Below, in pieces: positions 10,744 to 20,759 of a DNA stretch of 64,000 nucleotides (the first letter of the stretch is position 1; each line of letters opens with the position of its first letter). Location of the stretch: the NCBI GenBank assembly GCA_030272155.1, contig CP126200.1:4836001-4900000 (forward strand), in the 5' to 3' direction. Under the pieces are notes generated by a model. That model was not told where the DNA came from and did no database searches. It saw nothing but the letters and a program-made list of their open reading frames with translations. The DNA comes from Tetradesmus obliquus (lineage: Eukaryota; Chlorophyta; Chlorophyceae; Sphaeropleales; Scenedesmaceae). Both the position numbers and the translations under genes were made by a program.

Positions 10744-13700
10744 ATGGATCACACACTTGATGCAGCAGCTCTTCATGCTATCCTGTCGCATTTGGAGCCC
10801 CGCTCGCTGTGTTCCTGTTCTCTGGCCAGCAGCACCCTTGCAACAGTAGTGAATGCCAACTCTCTTTGGCAACCGCTGCTTCAGCAGGACTTCGGCTTGT
10901 ACACTCAGGTAAGCTCAAATTACCGTTATGCGGCCCATGTATAAGGGCCTATGTATAACAGCCTAACACAAGCAGACGTGGCATACCATGCTGGTTGCAT
11001 CTCCACACGCCTCTCTCCCTCCTGCAAGCACCCTGGCGCTGACACATTCATGCATGCGTGCGCCCAGCAGCACATACCAGCATCGCATGTTGCAATGCAC
11101 AGCACAGTAACCCAACAAACGCATCATCCAGAATCCAGGAGCTGCGCAAGGACCGCTGCAACCTGTTGCACTGCTGATCACACTTTTGCCTGCTCATGGA
11201 GCTGCAGGCTGCAGGAAGTCAAGGCGTGGACTTGCAGAGCACCTACAAGCAGCTAGCATCCAGCAAAGCAGCACATGCGTTGCGCTTTGCAGCAGTGTAC
11301 ACAGATGGCGGCTGTGATGGCATGCCAGATGACTTGACGTACTGGGTGAGCAGCAGCTGCTTGCAGGACAGCAGTTGGTTTGCTGCTGTTGAGGAGGCTC
11401 CCTAGCGGTCAAACTGTGCTGACCAACATCATGCAGGACGTGTGTTAGGCAGCTTCCACATGTATTGAACGGTGCAATTGTCGCATGCCGGGTCGCAGCG
11501 GTGGTTGCATTGTTGCAGTGCTGGTGACCAGCATCTTGGCATGGCCCATCAATGCAGGACGCTGTAGCAGACACAGCACGCATTGTTGCCAGACCTCAGA
11601 TGACTGCATGCATTGGATGCGTGGACAGCAGCTGCACACAGCACCAACAGCATGGGTCAAACAGCTTGCCGCGTTCATGTGAGGAAGCAGCTGACGATGC
11701 GTGCCTATTGCCTATTCTTGTGCTGCCCCTGCTGCTGCCTCCACAGGCCGACCATGCTTTCCAGCCCAACTGCTACTCGCCACACTGCAGCGATGGCAAG
11801 TCAGACATCAGCATAGTAGCACTGCTGCAGGTATGGTATGGTAGCAGTGGGCCATGCCAGCAAGTTGCAGCAGCCACCACTGTGGTTACACCAATGCGGC
11901 AGCACAGGCAGCAGGTATTCAGGAAGCATGTGGCTTGGCAAGCGTCTTGGGCGGCGTGCTTGCCTGGATTCCTGCAAGTTGCAGCGCAACATATCAATGC
12001 ATTACCTGCCCGGGATGTGGCTGCTGTGCATTGCTGCCTCCGCTATGCCTTTCCACTCATCCCTCACTATACCTGTTGAACTTACTCACACACTGCTACT
12101 GTCACACCCTATCCATGCCGTTTTGCTCTCCTGCAGCCGAATGGTTGTGAGCTTGATGTGCAACTGGCGCAGCACCGGCAGTACCTGGTAGCACGCTGCG
12201 CCCCCGCGGCAGCGCTGCTGTTTGGGCCTTCGGGTGGTGGGGGTGGTGCCGGCGGCGCTGCCGCTGGGCTGCAGCTGCAGAGCGTGCCGCAGGCTGCTGC
12301 ATCGCTGGCGGGGTGGAGCTCTGTGGGACTGGAGCGGCTGTTCATGGACCTGTACCAGGTGAGGTGTGTTTAGTGTGATTGGTTAGAAGTGATGGGATGC
12401 AGCTGCAGAGCGTGCCGCAGGCTGCTGCCTCCCTGGCGGGGTGGAGCTCTGTGGGGCTAGAGCGGCTCTTCATGAACCTGTACCAGGTGGGCTGCTGGTT
12501 GTGTGTGATGATTTCCGCATGCAGTGATTGTTGCTGCAATGCATGTTGACTGCTGTGTGTACGTTCATTGTGTTCAACGATTCAAGGTTGGGGCGGAGGA
12601 TGGATGCCCGTGATCATCCACAGGGAGTGTGCACCTGTGCCAGCTGTGATTGCTGCTGTGCTGGTATGGTGCGTGGCTGGCCGGAGCTCTGTGGGGCTGC
12701 AGAGGCTGTTCATGGACCTGTACCAGGTGAGCCACAGTACTTGTTTTGGTATTGCGCTTGTCGAACCATGTGGAAGCCAAGCTGCGCCTGAGCGTTGTAT
12801 GCCCCTGCTTGATGCCGGTTGCATCCACATGTCAATCTTTTGTTGAAGTGCAGCATGCGCCTTCGCTTACTGGCGACCACATGAGAACTCACACACATGT
12901 TCTTGTCCACAAAAAAATGCACATGCGCCTGCCTTTGACTACTTCTTCTTTCTCTTTCTCCTTGCAGGACTTGGTGCTGCACCAGCAGGGCAGCACATGG
13001 GGCAGGCTGCTGCTGCGCGATGTTCCTGCAAACCAAGTGCCGCAGGAGCTGCTCAAGTTAGATGCAGCAGCGCAGCGTATAGAGGCACGGCAGGGCCATG
13101 GGCTTTATAGTTCGGTGCAGCAGGTGCCGCAAGATGCGGTCGTTGCAGCAGCACGCGCAGCGCAGGCGGCACTGGCAGCAGCAGGGCCTGGCAGCAGCTT
13201 GTTTGATACCACGCAGCAGCAACGGCGGCAGCAGCAGGAGGTGCAGCAAGGAGTTCCAGCACCTGCGGCAGCAGCAATACCAGCAGTGTCTGCAGCAGCA
13301 GGCAAAAGCAGTGAAGCTGCCGCTGCTGCTGTTGCTGCTGACGCGCTGGGGCCAAAACAGGCCGCGCGGCACATGTATGATAGCAAGCAGCTGGAGTGGT
13401 TTGGGCAGCAAGACAGCTCGCGCACAACGGGTGAGCCGGGATATAGAGAATGATTTATAGAAGGGCGCAGTTTTTGGACAGCTCTTCAAGCAGCAGTAGC
13501 AGGAGTGCAGCAGCATGGTTTGATCTTCCGGCTGTCATCATTTGCACGTGTGCTACGCGCGAGATTTGCATCATGAGCCGTTTGTGCAGCAGCAGTGACC
13601 ACACACTGCTATCAGTGACAATGGGGCGCTCAACTGTGCCGCTCTCAACTGTGTCCGCACTGCTGTTATTGTCTCTGCTGCGCCCGTTGGCTTGTGCAGC

Positions 13701-15534
13701 GTTGGTGCATGAGGTGGCTGTGTCCAGAGTGGGCCACTTCACCTGCCCACTGGCGGCAGGAGCGCTGCTGCTAGGCCAACACCCAGCAGCAGCAGCAACA
13801 GCAGCACCTGGCAGCAGCAGCAGCAGCAGCGCGGATGGCTCTACCAGCAACCCTCAGCTGCAGCAGGTGCTTGCGTTGAAGCATGACCCTGCTGCAGCAG
13901 CACTTGATGGCGCAAACACGCTGGATCAAGTGCTGTCTGCCGTTGCTGCAGGCCTGCTGCCACCCGTGCTGCAGCAGGGCGAGGGCACAGGTGTGCAGTG
14001 GGTGGAGTTTGCTCCGCTGGATGCAGCGCAGCGAGAGGCGCGGGCGCAGCTGGGGTGGTACATGCGGCCGGTGGTGTGGTTTAGGTGAGGCTGGGCGCTG
14101 CACATCGTGTTCTTTTATGGGTAGCTGGGCTCTGCTGCTGGTTGTATGGTGTGTGTGTCTGTAATGTTGATTGTGTGATGTGAAGCGGGTACGGGGCGCA
14201 GCGGGGGTGGTACATGCGGCCGGTGGTGTGGTTCAGGTGAGGTTGGGAGGCGCTCTGTTGACAGAGAGTTTCCATTGTATATGTAAGCATTTGACATAAG
14301 CTGGCATGAAAACATGTATCTGTGTCTGTTGCCGCAGCTAGGTCCTGCTGCTGATGTGTGGCTGCAGCAGCGTACTGTTGATTGTGTGATGTGTAGCAGA
14401 GGTACAAGGTTCAGTGTCAAACGAAGAAGACACCACCAGTAGCATTGCCAGTACCATCAACGTCTGACAGTCTGCTGCCTGTGCTGCTGCCTGTGCTTGC
14501 GGCATTGCAGGCTCAGCACACCCCAGCAGGCCCCATTGGCTGGCATGCCAGATGGAGCAGCAGCAACCGAACCGCAGCAGCAGCAACAGCAGCATGACGT
14601 GATTGACGTAGAGTCAGACAGCGCAGACGGCCCGGCAGCAGACGTAGACGCAGCAGCGATAGATGTAGACTCGGACACAGCAGCAGCAGCTGCAGCAGCA
14701 GCAGCAGATGCAGATGCAGGTCCAGTAGTGCTGGAGGCTTCGTCACAGGAAGCGCAGCCAGGCTATGCAACAGCTTCCTCAGGCAGTATGGAAGAATCCT
14801 CGGATGAAGGCGAAGAAACTTCTCCCGCGCTGCAGCAGCAGCAGCACGCCAGCACAGCAGCAGCAGCAGGAGCAGCAGCAGGAGCAGAAGAAGACGAAGA
14901 GGCAGAGATGCTATCAACGCCAGACAGCGCAGCAGTTAGCAGCTCAGCAGACGGCGGCTTTGAAGATGTGGATATGGAAGATGAGGGCGATGGTGTCGAT
15001 AGTGCAGCAGCTGCGGCTGCTGCAGCCTCTGCTGCTGCGCATGCAGCAGCAGCAGCACCTGCTGTGGGCGGCACAGCTGCTGAGGAAGACGCAGCCATGA
15101 GTGATGATGCAGAGGACCAGCAGCAGCAGCAGCAAGGGCAGCAAGCAGCGATGACGGTAGACACAACAGCTGCTGCGGCCGGCGAGCCACACCTGCAGCA
15201 GCAGCGGCAGGGGCAGCGCAGCAGCAGCTTGTCGTGCAATGCCGGCTGGCGCAGCAGCGGCGTGCCTGCAGTGACCACCTGCGGCCCCCCTAGCGGCTTG
15301 ACTGAGCTGGTACCTGATGATGCGAGTGTGCCGCCGCACCTGCTGCTGCGCATGCCGCTGCGTGGCGTGCATTCTGGCAATGTGGCTATGCTAAAGCTGC
15401 TAAGCAGTGAGGATAAGATGCACGAGTATGATGACCCTGCTGAGGAGCCTAATATCGATGTGCAATGTGTGCTGTTGCGGGGGGTGGCTGTGCAGCTGCA
15501 GCAGGGGCTGCAGGGTGCTGTGACGCTGCTTTGA
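10744..15534 (+). CDS. F-box protein with long acidic poly-Ala/poly-Gln tail, 889 aa
   Basis: Exons 10744-10908, 11208-11345, 11747-11830, 12137-12358, 12968-13430, 13511-14084 and 14511-15534 join with matching phases (2670 nt including stop). The N-terminus is an F-box (ALHAILSHLEPRSLCSCSLA, then NSLWQPLLQQDFG), which binds SKP1 in SCF ubiquitin ligases. The middle (HALRFAAVYTDGG; NPCYSPHCSDGK-like NCYSPHCSDGKSDISIV; GWSSVGLERLFMDLYQ; FAPLDAAQREARAQLGWYMR) has no repeats I can name. The last exon is rich in Asp/Glu/Ala/Gln and ends with PPHLLLRMPLRGVHSGNVA. I cannot assign the substrate-binding family. Exon 6 (13511 on) is the least certain; its first 50 codons look weakly coding. Introns 4 and 6 contain duplicated exon ends (see repeats). 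Divergent from the BTB-Kelch gene. Confidence 0.65.
12397..12726 (+). repeat. Two echo copies of F-box exon 4 tail with donor site
   Basis: The 3' part of exon 4 (real tail ends 12358, TACCAG|GTGAGG) is repeated at 12397-12486 (TACCAG|GTGGGC) and, shorter, at about 12668-12726 (TACCAG|GTGAGC). Both retain the sequence for the WSSVGL and LFM(N/D)LYQ peptides and a usable-looking donor. They sit in the intron on the same strand. Exon 5 joins in frame directly to the first copy, so the extra copies are probably intronic. Confidence 0.85.
14192..14236 (+). repeat. Echo of F-box exon 6 tail with donor site
   Basis: The last ~45 bases of exon 6 (ending 14084, GGTTTAG|GTGAGG) recur 152 bases downstream (GGTTCAG|GTGAGG), including the WYMRPVVWF codons, inside intron 6. 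Confidence 0.85.
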
Positions 15535-17466
15535 TGCTGTGCGGCGCTGAATGCCGCTTTGATGAAGTATGCTTGGTGGGTTGGTGGGAGGACAGAGCAG
15601 TGTGCTGCATGGTGAAAGCATGTAGTGGTGCTTGCAAGCAATGTCAACGTCTGTTTCTGTTGCCCTTGCCGGCATCGTGGGTGCTGCCAGCACATGCTCA
15701 TGCGTGAAAGCTGGTGCCAGGGTGTGTTGTATGTTTGGTTTTCGGCGTGCTGCTGCTGGTGGTGTCAGCAACATGCGATGCATATGTCCATGCGTGGCCA
15801 TCTTGGCATCCAGGCTGGGTGGCTGAGTGTGCAAGCTGCCTGCAAGCACCTGTATGGACTTGGGGTATTGTATGAGGATTGGCAATGCACAGCGTGAATG
15901 GTTTGGCTGCGCTGCCTGTGACAGGTGTAGCTGGGATGCATGCTCTGGCCAGCACCAGCGCTGACAGGCGACGTTGTGTGGCTTGTGGGCAAAGCTTTGT
16001 GCGTGATCGCACGGTAATGTTTGCTTGTATCATGCAATCATGAGAAGATTCACAGGGTAGGGCTTGGGCTCATGGAGGAGAGTTTCCTAAGCCAAGGTTG
16101 GTGCTGTTGTGTGGCGCTGCTACGGTGTGTGTTGAGCATGCAAGTGGCAGCCCGCACTGCAGCAGGGTGCACGTGTCGTGTTGCTGGGAGAGCCATGGGT
16201 ATGTTGCTCCCTGGTTTGAAGTGTCTGTTGCATTCAAGGATGCCAGCTGGGGGCTTCAAGGTCTGTCAGGCTGTAACCCAACCAGTTCATAATCATCTGA
16301 GCGGTGCTCTGCCCGCTGCAACGCTTGCAACATCTGTTACATTGCTGCCACGGACCATCAAAATGCCCTGGTACAGTTCTTGGTCCTGGTCGCAGCAACT
16401 GCAGACAGCATGTGCAAGTTTGCAAGGTTCGAACCTCATAAACCACAGACACCCGCTCTCGCCAAGAAGAATTTGGAAGTAATGGAGACCTCAAGCCCTA
16501 AGAAACTGGCTGGCAGGCGGCATCAGCGCCGCAGTGCATGGCGGCCACCAGCACGACAGCTTGCTGCAGCCGTCCAGCACAGTAGTCACTAGGGGATGCA
16601 AGCAGCACAGTACACTTGGTGCCTGCAACCTGCTATCTGTGGCCTTGGTCAGCACAGCACCTGCCACCTTGACTCGCGCCAGCAGCCCAATACTGCATTG
16701 TCTACAATGACATTCTACAGCAGCAGCAAAAGGGGCAACAGCCCCAATCCATTGCTTGCTCAGGAACGCTGTAGGTTGGTATGCAAGATGCTGAAAGGCA
16801 AAGCAGCGCCACGCATCAATCATGGAATAATACGTATTCAGTTCAATGCAGCCATTCCAGGGAAATGCATAGTATGTTGGTCAGTGACCAAACGCACAGT
16901 ATGCCATTGAGACAAAGCAATGAAAGCAGCATACAACACAAGTAGCACGAACAGTGCGTCATCAACGCCCCCTGTGCCAAGATATACAACAGGCTGTGGT
17001 AGAACACAAAAAGCCTGGACCTGAGAGCTAGGGCGCAGTCAATGTGTTTAGGAAGCAGGCCTGCTGAGTAGGTGGCATTGCATCCAAAAAACATGCACTC
17101 TTTGATGCCATTGCCTGACTGGCGACCATGAGTTGTTTTATATGAATAACAACATCAACTTGTTGACAGCACACCGTGTTCAGCACCTGTGGAACACATT
17201 CAGCGCCACAACCAGCATGTACACACTTGCAGCACTACCTCATATGCCCCAAGATACTACAACAAACAGCACTAACGCAGCAGGAAACCCCAGGCTGTGT
17301 GCCTGCTGTTGAAGTGTGCAGCACCCAGAGCTGCAACCGCTGCTGCTCACATAGCAGTGCCCGATAAAGTGTGAAATTGGCCAGGTGCCTGCACTGTCTA
17401 CACTGCAGCTGTGCCACAGGGGCTGCAGCTCAGCGACACACGCGCAACACTGGCACCCACTGCTGC
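15535..17466. other. Intergenic region, nothing supported
   Basis: Between the convergent ends of the F-box and DUF1990 genes. Short ORFs in several frames show no domain, no consistent splicing and no repeats of note. It should contain both 3' UTRs. Confidence 0.45.
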
Positions 17467-19870
17467 TCAGGCTTTGACTGCCGCCGCAACTGCTGATGCT
17501 GAGTCGTTGACGTAGCGCAGCTGCATGATCTTCACCACCGGCAGCGACACCAGAGCCAGCAGCGTGTCTGGCTTTGAGAACAGGAACACCTCGTACCTGC
17601 AGCAGCAGCAGCAGCAGCCACACATCAAAACATGGTCAAGACCTTGCACATCACCATGCTAAACGTCACACGTACATCCCAAACATGGCGACAGAGACAG
17701 CGCTGCAAGCAGGTCCAACTGCCCCGTCTCCTGCAAGCGTCACTCCTTGTGCCAAGGCCACTGCGCACCCGCACCACTGCGCTGCCACAGCTGCAACCCT
17801 GCTCACCACACGGAGCTGTTTGCGTGCAGCCAAAGCCCGCTGCACACCCCCACCACACAGCTGCACTGCAACAGCTGCAACAGCAGCAACCCAGCTCATC
17901 ACACACAGGCGGCTTCCTGCAGCCAAGACAAACTGTGCATCTGCACCACTACACTGCAGCAGCTGCAGCCCCTCACCACACGGAGCCGTCTGCGTACAGA
18001 CAAGACCCAATGTGCATCCGCACGCTGCACTGCAACAGCTGCCACCCAGCTCACCACACGGAGCCGTCCGCATGCAGCTCCACTGCAAAGCGCTCCTCTC
18101 CTGCAAGCTGGTGCCCATCCAGCGAGCACATGCCCAGCGCAAAGCGCTTGCCTGCAGCACACAGCAACACACAGGCAATACATGTACGACAATGGCATGG
18201 GTGGAACTCCAGCGGACAAATTTTGCTGTGTTTGGGTTGAAACCGGGTGATGAAGCACTCTCAGCACAGGCAGACGACATATTATAGTGATGCCGAGTGC
18301 AGCAAGCTTGCAGGAAAGCAGAAATGCGGCAAACCCTGCTGTGCAGAGCACATCAGCATTGTGCTGCGACACCAAGAGGCATTGCAACATCCAACAGCAA
18401 CCTGTCTCCACAACACGATTAGATGACAGTGTGCCGCACCTGGTCCATTATCAAACTGCTCCGAGCCTTCGTTCATGTATGTGACGCGCGCAGGCAGCAC
18501 GCTCCAGGGCACCACTGTCTGTGTGGCGCTGCAGATCGTGGCGCCAACCTTCATGGCTGGGTTGGTTGTGCAATTCCAACCTGTGCAGATGTGGCAGAAG
18601 TAATATGGCAGTTTTAGGCATGATAAATGCACAATTGCGCACCTTCGAGCAATGCTGGTCCAGAAGCCCCCCTGCCCGAGGAGTATGCGAGTGTGGCAGG
18701 TGTGGCGCATGTGGCAGCTGTCAGCCGCAGGCGTGGCTAGCGTAAGCTGGGAAGGCATCTAGGGGCCGATAAGACGTCGCAGGGCAGCCATGCCAGGACC
18801 AGATGCGCGGTGTAGGGCCAGCTGCTGTGTGCGCACACAAACAAGCTGATGCAACATCTCGTTCTTGACACACGTATGCAATGAGAACAGGCCGGCTGTG
18901 CAACTGTTGACATAGCATGGCAGCCTGCAGCTGTGCATTCTGCTGCTGCTCTCAGCAACACAAGCCCGCCTGCAGGAGTGCTATGAGCTGTTGCTGCAGC
19001 GCGATTGCCAACACAGCAACAGGCGTGTGCCGTATTACTCACCTAGCTGCAGATGTGCCCAGTTTTTCACTGCGTCCACTGCTGCCTTGTACACGTCCTG
19101 GCCGCTGCCAACCTGCTTCCTGGTTTTTGTGATCATGAAACCACCGTTTTGAACGCCAGCTGGCAGGTCTGGCGCGCTGACAGATGCACCAGCAAAGTCA
19201 TGGTTGCAGTCTCGGCTGTTATGTGGCAGCAGCAGTAGCATGAGCATAATATAGCTGGTGTTGCACCGTCAGAAGGGCATAGCAGGCTATGCTGCATCAC
19301 CAGCAGTATAGCTCCTATGTAGGTGGTTCTATCCACAAGTATGCTGCACATGCGCTTAGGGTTGCAGAAGCGACATGCATATTGTTGATAATCCCAGTGT
19401 TGCGTGAGGGCACACGCTTTGGTGCCTGTGCATACAAACTGACCAGGCACTCTCAAAAGCAGCACACACCCTGCTGGCAGGCTGCCCTTGCACATGCCTT
19501 GTGCAGGGAGCAAGAAAAGATGATGATCCACTGCAGAAACTTTATACAGGGATGAATGCGTGCACGCCTGTACCTGGGTGGCGTGTCGGTGATGTTAGGC
19601 CTGCTGCACAATACGTGTGTGTGGATCGGCAAGGGCCTTCGCCTACCTAGTCCATTCATCCATCAATCCAAGCATCTCTGCAGATGTTGGCTTGGCGAAC
19701 CTCAGCGAGGAGAGCCCTGTGAAGTCTTTCGTTGCTGAGGACAAAGCTGCCCTCGCTGTCACAATAGCCCTCCTGCGACGCGTATTCGTGGTGTTTGCAG
19801 CCGTAAAGCATGTTTGGCCGCTCCTGCACCCAGCAGGCGCGCTGCTCACGTGGCCCACAGAGGCAAGCAT
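17467..19870 (-). CDS. DUF1990 (UPF0548) family protein, 254 aa, 5 exons
   Basis: Exons 19870-19647, 19215-19043, 18580-18440, 18151-18055 and 17596-17467 join with phases 2, 1, 1 and 2 and total 765 nt. The N-terminus (MLASVGHVSSAPAGCRSG, then NTRRRRAIVTARA) looks like a plastid or mitochondrial transit peptide. The rest follows DUF1990 in order: FAKPTSAEMLGLMDEWT, an FAGAS/DLPAGVQ segment, QVGSGQDVYKAAVDAVKNW, VVPWSVLPARVTYMNEG, then KRFALGMCSLDGHQLAGEER (the family's YGTLpgHpxxGEErF signature) and DGSVWYEVFLFSKPDTLL. The family occurs in bacteria and plants; its biochemical role is unknown. The Trp codon of GSVW is split by the last intron. That intron is packed with copies of this exon end (17790-18054). 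Very confident in the family, since all motifs align. Confidence 0.88.
17790..18054 (-). repeat. Echo array of DUF1990 exon 4 tail
   Basis: On the minus strand the end of exon 4 (GGCTCCGTGTG|GTGAGC at about 18055) is followed by further copies at about 17985 (GGCTCCGTGTG|GTGAGG), a diverged one near 17905, and one near 17808 (AGCTCCGTGTG|GTGAGC). The repeat period is about 85-95 bases and includes a shared CTGCAA/CAGCTGC-rich spacer. All lie in the last intron and keep a donor-like GTGAG. Confidence 0.8.
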
Positions 19871-20560
19871 ACTGTCGAACAGGTGGAACAGGGGTGAAGT
19901 GCTTGTGACGTGGACGGCACCTACACAGCGTGAACTGCCACAACCTAGCTTCGCTGACCACCCGAGCCTTTGCCACCCATCAACATACATGTCACTGGAG
20001 ATCAGGGGTCAGTTCCAAAGCCCTGCCAGGGTGTTAACAGCGTAACATACTTCAAACTGTGACACAGGCAACATGCGCACCGGAGCCATGCAATTTGCGT
20101 GCTGTATAGCATGATCCTGGCCAAAGACGGTCCGGGCCATGCCGTAAGTTACACGTGGCTCGCAGTTGTACTGCAGCAGTACTGAGCCAGCACCATGCAT
20201 GAAGGGACCACTTTACCATGCATACTGGTGCCAGTCACAGTGGCAACTTGGTAGTATTTAGCAGTCCATTCCGACTGGAGTCAGACTCTGACAGTCAGAA
20301 TCTAGCTCCAGTCTGAGTCAGCACATCATGCCGCACTGTGGCACCATTTTGGTGCCACAATCAGGTGGTCACACACTGTAGCCAACAGATGAAATCAAGA
20401 CACAGCAAGGAGGGGAGAGATTTTAGCTGTGTGCGTACAAACACCCAGCACATCTCCGCCAACAGCTGCTTCAATTCATCATTGAATGTAAAAGAAAGTT
20501 GTGCATAATAATGGTCCTTGGAAATGTCAAGTCAAGATCACAAACCTCAACTTCCGTTGA
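19871..20560. other. Intergenic: promoter of DUF1990 gene and 3' flank of SDR gene
   Basis: 690 bases between two minus-strand genes. The region 20271-20340 has several inverted GACTC/GAGTC words (AGTCAGACTCTGACAGTC) that could form a hairpin or a binding site. No gene is supported. Confidence 0.4.
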
Positions 20561-20717
20561 TCACCACGGCAGCTCTTCGCCTGTGTACGAGTAGAACTTG
20601 CCATTCAGAGATTGCACTGGCTCGGCTCCTTCCAGGATCTTCAGCTGTGCTGTCACACTCTCAGAGGTGGGGATGCTGAGGTCCCAGCGAGGGTTCATGT
20701 CAGTCCTCACAGCGCCT

Positions 20718-20759
<42 letters not shown>

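Noticed and set aside
14763-15701. 312-codon minus-strand Ser/Ala/Cys-rich ORF
   Set aside because: Shadow of the acidic last exon of the F-box gene, whose plus frame joins in phase with the preceding exon.
16415-16450. GGTTCGAACC word resembling a tRNA T-loop
   Set aside because: The flanking bases do not form a five-pair T stem and no acceptor, D or anticodon arms can be drawn around it.
17790-18068. Possible CRISPR-like array because of regular ~90-bp repeats
   Set aside because: The repeats are copies of an exon end with its donor inside a eukaryotic intron. Repeat and spacer are not distinct, and no cas genes or prokaryotic context exist.
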